Positions 26,017-33,829 of a stretch of DNA of 64,000 nt are shown here, piece after piece. The position numbers and the translations under genes are program-made. This stretch comes from Phycisphaeraceae bacterium (GTDB lineage Bacteria; Planctomycetota; Phycisphaerae; Phycisphaerales; UBA1924), in contig JAHBXF010000002.1 in assembly GCA_019636615.1 (NCBI GenBank), positions 188,001-252,000 of the forward strand, written 5' to 3'. The notes beneath the pieces are model-generated. The model was not told the DNA's origin, ran no database searches, and worked only from the letters and a program-made list of their open reading frames with translations. Every line of letters begins with the position of its first letter. The stretch's first letter is position 1.

Positions 26017-27027
26017 TCACCCCACCGGTTCCACCTCCACGCATCCATCTTCGCACGCGCGAACCTCGGCGCCAAAGAGCCTCAGCACTTCCATGTTGGT
26101 GCGCGAGTGATTGGTGAGCGGGCCGGTTGCGTACCTCCCTCCGGCCAGCACGGAGAGGGGGGCCATCAGTTGGTCGGCCAGGTAGGGTCCGACGGGCATG
26201 CGAGAGGCGATATACGCGCGGGCCTCGTCGGCCGCGCTGCGTGCCACGCTTTCGGCTGGGCGGCCCAGTTCGCCGATGGATGAGAACAACTCGGTGATGT
26301 GCTCGTAGTGAAGTTCGACCAGCGCGGCATTGCCCGCGCCCGGCGCATCGTTGACCGTACGGATCTCGATTTCGTCATCGTTCAGCGAAAGCCGTGAGGC
26401 GAGCACTTTCACTTCGCGTTCACCCACCTCCCGCGAGATCTTCGAAACAAGCGAGGTGGCCCTGGAGCCCAGTCGCTCACCCCGTTCTGTGAGCACTACC
26501 GGGCGAGGATCGCTCGCGGGCTGCACCTCGACCACGACGCGTCCGCCCCCGACGGGGTAAAACCCATGCCGTTCCAGCCGCGCGTTGACCCCGGCGCCCG
26601 CACGCTCGATGAGCGGCGCGAGCACACGCGAGACAAACTCAAAGGGCGGCGCGGCTTTATTGTGTGTGCCCCCTTCGATCACGACGCGCGATGAGCCCCC
26701 AGCGCGGAGCAGCGCGGGCAGCACGGCCTGCAGCACAAGCATCGTGCCCCCCGCGGAACCGATGGAGAAGTGGTACTCACCGGGCTTGATGGTGCCCGGG
26801 TGAAACTCGACATCCTGTGAACCGACCGACGCGCCATGGGCAAGCCCGCCGCACACCGCCGCGGCCGCCTGGACGCAGGTGAGGTGCTGGCGCATGAGGC
26901 CGGGCTTGGGGCGGCCCGCACGGATGTTGAAGATCCGGAACGGGCGGCTTGTGGTCATGGAGAGGGCCAGCGCCGAGCGCAGGATCTGCCCGCCCCCCTC
27001 GCCTTGTGAACCATCGATGGTGATCAT
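26017..27027 (-). CDS. rtcA: RNA 3'-terminal phosphate cyclase
   Basis: Uses ATP to turn an RNA 3'-phosphate into a 2',3'-cyclic phosphate, the end that RtcB-type ligases can use. The 336 residues fit the family. Motifs are DGSQGEGGGQILRSALALS at the N-terminus, GRPKPGLMRQHL, the glycine-rich GSAGGTMLVLQAVLPAL, FYPVGGGRV and GPYLADQLMAPL. The His in the C-terminal NHSRTN segment is my candidate for the residue that is adenylated. It starts two bases after the rtcB stop, so the two genes are co-transcribed. It is the last gene of the leftward RNA-repair operon and converges on the dockerin remnant without an obvious terminator. Confidence 0.93.
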   Translation of the reverse strand: MITIDGSQGEGGGQILRSALALSMTTSRPFRIFNIRAGRPKPGLMRQHLTCVQAAAAVCGGLAHGASVGSQDVEFHPGTIKPGEYHFSIGSAGGTMLVLQAVLPALLRAGGSSRVVIEGGTHNKAAPPFEFVSRVLAPLIERAGAGVNARLERHGFYPVGGGRVVVEVQPASDPRPVVLTERGERLGSRATSLVSKISREVGEREVKVLASRLSLNDDEIEIRTVNDAPGAGNAALVELHYEHITELFSSIGELGRPAESVARSAADEARAYIASRMPVGPYLADQLMAPLSVLAGGRYATGPLTNHSRTNMEVLRLFGAEVRACEDGCVEVEPVG

Positions 27028-27029
27028 GA

Positions 27030-28574
27030 TCAGTCGTCCGCCTTGTCGCCGTCTTTGATGACAAACCGTGCTTGCAGCCGGGCCACCTCGCTCGCCAGCC
27101 CGGCCTGTTTGACGCTGCGCAGCACTTCCTCGAAGTCCTTGTACGCCCTCGGCGCTTCATCGCGTGGATAGTTGCGGCAGTTGGTGAGAATGTCGGCGCG
27201 GTCAAAGCTCCTGTCGATCTGCTCCTGATCCAGGCTCTTGTGCGCCGCGGTGCGGCTCATGCGCCGGCCCGCGCCGTGGTTCACGCTGTAGCACGAAAGG
27301 CTCGCGCCCTCTTCGGCCACCATGACCGCGGAGCCGTCCTGCGGGTTGCCGGGCAGCAGAATCGGGTGCCCGGTGTGGGCGAAGGGCGTGCCCGCCAGCG
27401 CGTGGTGCCCGCCGGGGAAAGCGCGCGTCGCGCCCTTGCGGTGAACCCACGCGGGCCGGTTGTCCACGATCTCGCGCCGAGCGATGTTGTGGCTGATGAG
27501 GTACACGAGCGACCCCTGCACACCGGGGATGACCTCCTGAAATGCTTCGAGCACCAGCGCGTTGATGAGCATGTGGTTCACGGTGGCGAAGTTCGCCCCA
27601 AGCGCCATGTCGTCGAGGTATGCGTTCGCCTCGGGCGAACCCAGCGGCGCGTGCACCATGTGGCGGTCGCCGCCCGGCAGCGGGATGCCCCAGTCTTCAA
27701 ACTTCTTCTGCATGGCCTTGAACTGCCCGTCGGCCAGCAGGGCACCCCAGCCGCGAGAGCCGCAGTGCGAGAGGAACGCGACATGCCCATCGCGCAGGCC
27801 AAAGACCTGCGCGGCCTCCCGGGCCCGCTGCGTCTCATTCACGCGCACAATCTCGCACTCGCCGAAGTGGTTGCCGCCGCCGTATGAGCCCAGTTGATTG
27901 ACCTTGCCCCGGAAGATCTCTCCCGAGTTGCCCCCGGTGGTGAGCAGTTCCAGGCGGGCACGCAGCGCATCCACCGAGCCGTCGTGGCCCGTGTGGTGCG
28001 AGTCTTCGCAGCGTGCCGACCACGCTTCAGGCGCGCCGAGTTCGCGCAGCACGTCCGGCGTCGCCCCTTCGGTCACGATGCGCCTGCCCAGGTCGAGCGG
28101 AACATGGCGGGCTTTGGGGGCTTTGCGCATGCCGCGCCCGGCACCCGTGGGCGTGCGGTCGATGATGGCGTTGATCAGAGCCCTTCGGGTTTTCTTGTCC
28201 GCCACGGCCTCGGCAGGCAGATCGAGTTGCAGGAGGCTCATCGAGCACTTGATGTCTACCCCCACGGGGCCCGGGTAGATGTGCGTGGGCGACACCATCA
28301 CGCAGCCGATGGGCGCGCCGTAGCCCGCGTGTGCGTCGGGGTTGAGCACAACCTGCGTCACGCCGGGTGCCAGGCGAGAGTTGATCGCCTGTTTCAGGCA
28401 CGTCTCGTCAAACCCGCCGCGGATCTCCGGCGTGCCGATCACGGTGATCGGCGACACCTTGCCATCGAGCACGGGAATGATCGCTGTGGCCTCGCCCGTG
28501 GCCACGAAGCGGCCTGATTGGCCCGGCGTTGGTGACAGATTGGATGCGTCGTTTGTCGTTTCGTTCGTTTTCAT
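27030..28574 (-). CDS. rtcB: RNA-splicing ligase RtcB
   Basis: Manganese- and GTP-dependent ligase that joins RNA 2',3'-cyclic-phosphate (or 3'-phosphate) ends to 5'-OH ends, repairing cleaved tRNAs and rRNA. It is 514 residues from the ATG at 28572-28574. Metal ligands are visible in GVDIKCSMS (Cys), YGGGNHFGE (His), LSHCGSRGWG (His) and NHGAGRRMSR, whose His at about 433 is the residue guanylylated in the family. The first motif usually reads DIGCGM; here it is DIKCSM, suggesting a distinct RtcB subgroup. It lies between the Y-RNA candidate and rtcA, under the same sigma-54 control by inference. Confidence 0.95.
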   Translation of the reverse strand: MKTNETTNDASNLSPTPGQSGRFVATGEATAIIPVLDGKVSPITVIGTPEIRGGFDETCLKQAINSRLAPGVTQVVLNPDAHAGYGAPIGCVMVSPTHIYPGPVGVDIKCSMSLLQLDLPAEAVADKKTRRALINAIIDRTPTGAGRGMRKAPKARHVPLDLGRRIVTEGATPDVLRELGAPEAWSARCEDSHHTGHDGSVDALRARLELLTTGGNSGEIFRGKVNQLGSYGGGNHFGECEIVRVNETQRAREAAQVFGLRDGHVAFLSHCGSRGWGALLADGQFKAMQKKFEDWGIPLPGGDRHMVHAPLGSPEANAYLDDMALGANFATVNHMLINALVLEAFQEVIPGVQGSLVYLISHNIARREIVDNRPAWVHRKGATRAFPGGHHALAGTPFAHTGHPILLPGNPQDGSAVMVAEEGASLSCYSVNHGAGRRMSRTAAHKSLDQEQIDRSFDRADILTNCRNYPRDEAPRAYKDFEEVLRSVKQAGLASEVARLQARFVIKDGDKADD

Positions 28575-28668
28575 AGCGATCTCGCACAACTCGGCCCGCC
28601 TCGGGCGTGCCGTCTGATTCAACAAACTCCCGCTCCCTGCTTCCGCGGCGACAAAGTTGGTGAGAGAA

Positions 28669-28838
28669 GCGTCTCGCGACGCAGAGATCGAAGGCCGCAG
28701 CCGTCGATGCGGGATTCGAACCCGCGCGGCCGCCTTCCGGGGCCGCCTCAGCCATGTACTCCCATCCTGGCATTCGCCGCTTCCGCTGGGGATGACCGCG
28801 GGGGCGGGTTCTGAGCCGACAAGGTCTTACCGAGACGC
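28669..28838 (-). ncRNA. yrlA: Y-RNA-like RNA with tRNA-mimic module (YrlA candidate)
   Basis: The 364-base gap between rsr and rtcB holds a tRNA-shaped structure on the coding strand of the operon. In order: acceptor-like strand 28781-28774, D-like arm 28771-28751 (GCCA/TGGC), anticodon-like arm 28746-28726 (GCGGCC/GGCCGC, 9-base loop), T arm 28725-28709 (GCGGG-TTCGAAT-CCCGC) and acceptor-like 3' strand 28707-28699 with one mismatch and one bulge. An outer 8-bp helix (28838-28831 with 28676-28669) could close the RNA; its 3' strand can instead form a GCGA tetraloop hairpin (28682-28669). Bacterial YrlA RNAs carry such a tRNA mimic and sit beside rsr and rtcBA. The ends and the Rsr-binding stem are my guess; I did not find a motif I could match with certainty. 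Confidence 0.68.
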
Positions 28839-28938
28839 GTACATGCTGAAATGTAGTCCCGATCGCATTCGGCCCAGAGCACGCCGCCGAGAGCCTCGGC
28901 GGTGAGTTTCGTCCGGCGCACGAGCGCCGAACAGCAGA

Positions 28939-30516
28939 TTACAGAACCTCCTTCTCAACCTCGCCGACCCAGTGATCTGGATTGATGTTCCCGGTGCAGA
29001 AGCGTGAGATGACATCGAACACGGCATCCGAGAAGCCGCCGACGTTCAGGATCTCTTCACTCTCGGCCGCCTGGGTAGACCCGTACGGCTGGAGATCGAG
29101 GCAGATCAGGCGGGCGCCGGGGTTGCGCTTGCGCAAGCGCCGCCACTCTTCCATCGTCCGGCTCGCACGAAGGTGGGCGGGTCGGTCACGCGAGTCGATC
29201 CAGGACTGGTTGTCCGAGATGTAGATCACAACGTCTGCCTGCTGCCGCTTGCGGTTGAGGTGCGCCAATGGGGCTGAACAGTCGGTTCCGCCTCCGCCGA
29301 CCGCCGCGAGGCGTTCAGCGTTCGTCATCACCGTATCGCGGCGGTTCAACCCCACATGCCGCACATCTTCCGCGAAGGGCAGCACCTCGGCGCGCGGATT
29401 CTTGTGCATGATCGCCGCCGCGAAGAGGGCCGCCACGTCGATGCAACGAACTTTGGAAGTAGCGCCCGGTCGGTGCCCGGTGATCGGCGAGTGCATCGAA
29501 CCCGAGCAGTCCGGCAGCACCCACACCTTCCCGGCGATCTCCGGCACGTTGCTCATGGAAACCTCCATCGCGTGCTCCAACGCTTCACGGATTTCCCGTG
29601 GCATCATGTGGTCCGCGTTCACGAACGCGGCCATCAACTGGTAGGGGAACGCCCGTGCCCGGCTGATTTCCGCGGCGTCGCGCAGCCGGTTGGCGGCGCG
29701 GCGGACTTCGCGTGAATCATCAAAGACCCCGTGACGAAGGAAGGTGTTCAGGTTCATCCGCAGCGATTGCCAGGAGGCCGTGGCCGCCAGGCGTGCCCAC
29801 TGCTCGCGCGTCAGCGAGAGGCTTGTGAGCATCGCCATGGGCACGTCGGGCATTCCATCCGCGCCCGCGCTCTGCGGCGATGACTTGAACGACTCGTAGC
29901 GTTGCACGATATCTGGAAGGGCCGAATGGTCGTACGCGCGGCCAAGCATGTAGCCGTACAACGCCTCTCGCGAGCGGGTGGTCGGTTTGGGGTGAACCAT
30001 CCGAACGATGTCTGCCATCGAGGGCGCGTTGCCCACACTGGCGCTGAAAATCTCTTCGTCCGAGCGAGATTCAAGCCACTGCAGCACCAGCCTCTTGGGG
30101 AGTGTTCCAAGGCTCTTGCGTGCCAGAACACCCGAGCGCATGATCTGCACGAAGGTTCGCAGCATGCGCGGCGTATCGATCACCCGATCAAAGACCTCTG
30201 CCATCAACCCGGGTGAGGTCAGGCTCAGCAACCCAACCAGCAGCGCAGGGGTGTCTTTCATGTGCCCCTTCGCGCGGGCATAGAGCGCGGCCTTGGCCAC
30301 AAAATCCGGTTCTGAGCGCAGCGCTATGTTGGCGATCTCCAGGAACTGCTCCTCCGCGGTCGTGTAGTACGTGTTGTTCAGACATCCCGTCGCGGCGTAC
30401 TGCGCCAGCGCGTGCCGCGGTGAGAAGGCGTACGCCACCCCGCCGGCTTCGTTGCGGGCATTGGTTCGTGACAGGCTCAAGCCGCCGACAGAGGAGAAGA
30501 GTTGTTTGTTCGCCAT
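28939..30516 (-). CDS. rsr: Rsr, bacterial Ro60 orthologue (TROVE domain RNA-binding protein)
   Basis: Ring-shaped RNA-binding protein that holds Y RNA on its outside and can thread misfolded or damaged RNA, often together with an exonuclease such as PNPase. It is 525 residues from the ATG at 30514-30516 (GAGG upstream). The N-terminal TROVE/HEAT region spans about 1-330 (GGLSLSRTNARNEAGGVAYA, ARAKGHMKDTPALLVGLL, PKRLVLQWLESRSDEEIF). The C-terminal von Willebrand A domain has the metal site LPDCSGSMHS (D-x-S-x-S, about residue 335) and the distal GGGGTDCSAPL. It is the first gene of the leftward operon rsr-yrlA-rtcB-rtcA and is divergent from rtcR. Confidence 0.93.
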   Translation of the reverse strand: MANKQLFSSVGGLSLSRTNARNEAGGVAYAFSPRHALAQYAATGCLNNTYYTTAEEQFLEIANIALRSEPDFVAKAALYARAKGHMKDTPALLVGLLSLTSPGLMAEVFDRVIDTPRMLRTFVQIMRSGVLARKSLGTLPKRLVLQWLESRSDEEIFSASVGNAPSMADIVRMVHPKPTTRSREALYGYMLGRAYDHSALPDIVQRYESFKSSPQSAGADGMPDVPMAMLTSLSLTREQWARLAATASWQSLRMNLNTFLRHGVFDDSREVRRAANRLRDAAEISRARAFPYQLMAAFVNADHMMPREIREALEHAMEVSMSNVPEIAGKVWVLPDCSGSMHSPITGHRPGATSKVRCIDVAALFAAAIMHKNPRAEVLPFAEDVRHVGLNRRDTVMTNAERLAAVGGGGTDCSAPLAHLNRKRQQADVVIYISDNQSWIDSRDRPAHLRASRTMEEWRRLRKRNPGARLICLDLQPYGSTQAAESEEILNVGGFSDAVFDVISRFCTGNINPDHWVGEVEKEVL

Positions 30517-30585
30517 CGGGCACCTCGCTTGAGAACGGTGGGGCATTGCCGGGCTACAAGCCGCGGTGAAAGGCACGATGGGGGA

Positions 30586-30605
30586 TATTGCACACGGCGT
30601 GCCAA
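30586..30605 (-). promoter_or_regulatory. Sigma-54 promoter of the rsr-yrlA-rtcBA operon
   Basis: On the minus strand the sequence reads TTGGCACG, four bases, then GTGCAA. GG and GC are exactly ten bases apart, and the first half matches the sigma-54 consensus fully. Transcription would start near 30578, about 60 bases before the rsr ATG. The divergent gene is RtcR, the sigma-54 activator known to drive rtc operons, which supports the call. RtcR binding sites should lie in 30610-30710, but I cannot single one out. Confidence 0.8.
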
Positions 30606-30716
30606 CTACCGGAAAGCCTCTTGAAGGCCCGTGGGGGCGATTGTGCTCCTGTTTTCTGACGTGCGGGGGTTCAATATCTATCCTATAGTCTAAAGACATA
30701 TCCATGGAAATACATC

Positions 30717-32342
30717 ATGGCGAACCAACCCAACAAGCCCCGCCGCGTCGTGATCGGTCTGCTCGGCACCACACTGGACATCGGCCGCGGCGACAACCGC
30801 TGGGACCGCTGGCGGCCCACTGTCTCGCTCTGTCAGCAGGAAGATCTGGCCGTAGACCGCTTCGAACTCCTTCATCCGGAGAGTGGCCAAGCCCTGGCCC
30901 GGCAGGTCGCGGCGGACATCGTTCAGGTTTCGCCGCATACGGATGTTCGCCTGCACGTGGTAAGCCCCAGCGACCCCTGGGACTTTGAGGAGGTCTACAC
31001 AGCGCTGCATGATTTCGCCGCGGCGTACACCTTTGACCAGGAGCACGAGGAGTACCTCGTTCACATCACGACGGGCACGCACGTGGCCCAGATCTGTCTG
31101 TTCCTGCTGACGGAGACGAGAAGGTTTCCTGCAAAACTCATCCAGAGCGGGCCGCGCGTCCGCACGAACGACCCCGCCGGGGTGTACCGGATCATCGACC
31201 TTGACCTCTCCAAGTATGACTCCATCGCTGCCCGGCACCAGCGAGAGCACAAGGACAGCATCGAGAGCCTCAAGTCCGGCATTGCCACGCGGAACAGCGC
31301 GTTCAACCGGCTGATCGAGCAGATCGAGCATGTCGCGGCCAACTCGGTTGATCCGCTGCTGCTTACCGGGCCGACGGGGGCCGGCAAGAGCCATCTGGCC
31401 CGCCGAATCTACGAACTCAAGAAGAACCGCAGACAGGTCCAGGGGGTCTTTGTCGAGGTGAACTGCGCCACATTGCGCGGAGACACCGCGATGTCGACCC
31501 TCTTCGGCCACAGGAAAGGGGCGTTCACCGGCGCCGCCGCCGACCGTCCAGGCCTGCTGCGCACCGCGAATGACGGGATTCTGTTCCTCGATGAAATCGG
31601 GGAACTCGGCCTGGATGAACAGGCGATGCTTCTGCGCGCTCTTGAAGAGAAGCGGTTTCTGCCGCTTGGTGCCGACGAAGAGACCACGAGTGAGTTCCAA
31701 CTGATCGCGGGAACCAACCGCAACCTCTCCCAACGGGTGCGGGAAGGACAGTTTCGTGAGGATCTGCTCGCCAGGATCAACACGTGGACGTTCAAACTGC
31801 CGGGCCTGTGCGACCGGCGCGAAGACATCGAGCCGAACCTGGAGTATGAACTCACCCAGTATGCTACGCGCACCGGCCGAACGGTGAGCATCAGCGCCGA
31901 GGCGCGGCAGCGCTATCTGAAGTTCGCGACGTCGCCCGCGGCGACCTGGCCGGGCAACTTCCGAGACCTCTCGGCATCGGTCACACGCATGGCCACCCTC
32001 TCGCCCGCCGGCAGGATCATCGAGAACGTGGTTTCTGCTGAAATCACGCGGCTGTCAAGCGCCTGGGGCGAAGCAACGGAGGATGAAGGGGCGCAGCACG
32101 CTGATATCTGCGGCCAACTGCTGGGGAATGAGCGTGCGGCGATGCTCGATCGTTTCGACCGCGTGCAACTCGCCGACGTCCTGAACGTGTGCCGACAGTC
32201 CAGGTCGCTCTCAGACGCCGGGCGCAGACTGTTCGCGCACTCGCGTCAGCAGAAGACGACCCCCAACGACGCGGACCGGCTTCGCAAATATCTCGCTCGT
32301 TTCGGCGTGTCGTGGCAGCAGGTGTTCAAGGAAGACGCATGA
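30717..32342 (+). CDS. rtcR: RtcR, sigma-54-dependent activator with CARF sensor domain
   Basis: Activates the RNA-repair operon when its N-terminal CARF domain senses damaged RNA ends. It is 541 residues, close to the E. coli size. The sensor domain (about 1-185) starts VVIGLLGTTLDIGRG and includes HVVSPSDPWDFEEVY and VHITTGTHVAQICLFLLTE. The AAA+ domain follows: Walker A TGPTGAGKSHLARRI (about 216), the sigma-54 contact loop GAFTGA (about 268), Walker B ILFLDEIGEL, and GTNRNL and WPGNFRDL. A C-terminal helix-turn-helix-like region (VCRQSRSLSDAGRRLF) should bind the operator. It is transcribed away from rsr across a 200-base shared region. Confidence 0.95.
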   Translation: MANQPNKPRRVVIGLLGTTLDIGRGDNRWDRWRPTVSLCQQEDLAVDRFELLHPESGQALARQVAADIVQVSPHTDVRLHVVSPSDPWDFEEVYTALHDFAAAYTFDQEHEEYLVHITTGTHVAQICLFLLTETRRFPAKLIQSGPRVRTNDPAGVYRIIDLDLSKYDSIAARHQREHKDSIESLKSGIATRNSAFNRLIEQIEHVAANSVDPLLLTGPTGAGKSHLARRIYELKKNRRQVQGVFVEVNCATLRGDTAMSTLFGHRKGAFTGAAADRPGLLRTANDGILFLDEIGELGLDEQAMLLRALEEKRFLPLGADEETTSEFQLIAGTNRNLSQRVREGQFREDLLARINTWTFKLPGLCDRREDIEPNLEYELTQYATRTGRTVSISAEARQRYLKFATSPAATWPGNFRDLSASVTRMATLSPAGRIIENVVSAEITRLSSAWGEATEDEGAQHADICGQLLGNERAAMLDRFDRVQLADVLNVCRQSRSLSDAGRRLFAHSRQQKTTPNDADRLRKYLARFGVSWQQVFKEDA

Positions 32343-32478
32343 AGGGGTATGGAGGCTTGGTGTGCATGCCAGCGCGTCACGTGCAACTTGAGTGTGCTCC
32401 AAGTTGTATTCAGAGGTACAGGCCATTCGCCGAGCGATGAAGTCGCTCGCTGGTATTCTCGCCGCTGGAGGCATCAAC

Positions 32479-32766
32479 ATGCTGAACCGACGATGGTTGC
32501 TGGTGGGCGCGGCATGCCCGATCGTGTACGGCTTTGTGCTGATCCGGCAAGACCTGTTCTTGAGACTGCTCCCTTCCTACGGAGAAACGGATATCTACGC
32601 GAGTGTCGCGGTTGCCATCGCGCTCCTGGCGTCATGGACGGTGCTCGAAGTGGCCGCGCGCCGTGACGCCCGCCGCGCTCCGGTGCGTGCGTGCGGCTTT
32701 TCCCTTCGCGGCCTGCGGTGCCCGGAGTGCGGGCGCTCTCAGGGCGAAGGCGCGGCATCGCCCTGA
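32479..32766 (+). CDS. Small membrane protein with zinc-ribbon-like tail, unknown
   Basis: A 95-residue protein with two membrane segments (WLLVGAACPIVYGFVLI and SVAVAIALLASWTVLEVA) and a short cytoplasmic end GFSLRGLRCPECGRS. CPECG together with L-R-G-L is a small motif often seen in planctomycete membrane proteins. GGAGG eight bases before the ATG at 32479 supports this start; an ATG at 32437 is possible. Its last 28 bases overlap tail-to-tail with the leftward gene. No function can be given. Confidence 0.6.
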   Translation: MLNRRWLLVGAACPIVYGFVLIRQDLFLRLLPSYGETDIYASVAVAIALLASWTVLEVAARRDARRAPVRACGFSLRGLRCPECGRSQGEGAASP

Positions 32767-33764
32767 AGGGTGGTGCGGTGTTCGTCTGCCAGCCAGAGAT
32801 GTGTGGCGTTGACGATCACGGCTTTGCCATCGGCAACCGAAACAGTTCCAGAGACGATGATCTCGGTGAGTTCGGTGACGCCGCGACGACCCTTGAGGTC
32901 GGTCCTGAGAATCTGCCCGGTGTGGTTGACAACCTGCACGGTGACAGAGTTCGCCAGGATTTCATCGCGTGAATCGCAGCAGTAGTCCCATGGCTCCGGG
33001 CAGCTATCGCCGGGGATCTCGTTGCAGGCCTTGAGCCCGCGGCCGATGAGCGTAAAAACAAGCCGGCCCGCCACGAAGGGGTGCTTGCTGCCGCCAACCC
33101 TGCCCACGAGAACAACCTCCTCGCCGCGTTTGAAGATTCGTTCGCGCCGGGCCTTCGACACGTCCATCGCCTGAGGTGCAGGGTGTTTGGAGAAGAGTGA
33201 TTCCGGCAGCGGGTCGCGCGGAATATGCATCGACACGAGCGTGAGCGTCAAGACCCCGTCAGCGATGCTCTCGATCTTGCCGGTGGCAAAGACTTCGGCC
33301 CCTGGCTTCAGGCCGTGCCTGCCGCTGAGCGATCCGGCGAGGGTCTCCTGCTTGTTGTTGAGCACTCGGATCTGGGCGGAGTGCGCCAGAGCATCGCCCT
33401 GCTTTGTGGCAGAAGCAGATGCTGCCAGCGTGAAGACCGCGGCGCGGCTGTCGAACGCCTCTCTGGCCGCGGGGATGTACCCGCGGATCGTGATGGTGTC
33501 GCCGCGGTGGGCAGCCGCAAACGCCTGGCCGAGTTCCATGGCGTTGGCAGGAAGGGTCTGGCTGAGAAGCGACTTGACGTCATTCACGCTTGAAACCTGC
33601 GCCTGGCCCGCACGCGTAGCGAGCGAGGAGAACGGCGCGGGCAGCAACTCGGCGCCGGGAAGCCCGTTGACGGCAGCGATGCATGCCAGCAGGGCGAAGG
33701 TGAGCCGGGCCAACGACGAACGGCGCCACGAAGGGGTCTGCCAGACGCTATGAAACTGTGCCAT
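32739..33764 (-). CDS. Exported protein with OB-like domains and a cysteine cluster, unknown
   Basis: A 341-residue protein with a signal peptide (LTFALLACIAAVNGLPGA). The mature part has three beta-rich segments with the flavour of OB folds: GDTITIRGYIPAAREAF, PGAEVFATGKIESIADGVL and RGEEVVLVGRVGGSKHPFVAG. Between the last two features lies a tight cysteine group in CNEIPGDSCPEPWDYCCD, which could bind a metal or form disulfides. It is the last gene of the ABC export operon, 65 bases after the second permease. A role as a periplasmic partner or cargo of the exporter is inference only. Confidence 0.65.
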   Translation of the reverse strand: MAQFHSVWQTPSWRRSSLARLTFALLACIAAVNGLPGAELLPAPFSSLATRAGQAQVSSVNDVKSLLSQTLPANAMELGQAFAAAHRGDTITIRGYIPAAREAFDSRAAVFTLAASASATKQGDALAHSAQIRVLNNKQETLAGSLSGRHGLKPGAEVFATGKIESIADGVLTLTLVSMHIPRDPLPESLFSKHPAPQAMDVSKARRERIFKRGEEVVLVGRVGGSKHPFVAGRLVFTLIGRGLKACNEIPGDSCPEPWDYCCDSRDEILANSVTVQVVNHTGQILRTDLKGRRGVTELTEIIVSGTVSVADGKAVIVNATHLWLADEHRTTLQGDAAPSP

Positions 33765-33829
33765 GTGTGCCTTTTCTGGGAGTTGGCGAATCGGAACGGA
33801 TGAGGAGCGGGTGGAATGCGGATGCAAGA

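Noticed and set aside
28699-28781. A genuine tRNA gene on the minus strand between rsr and rtcB
   Set aside because: The T arm is perfect, but the anticodon-like loop has nine bases, the variable loop is missing and the acceptor-like stem has a mismatch and a bulge. Position fits a Y RNA better.
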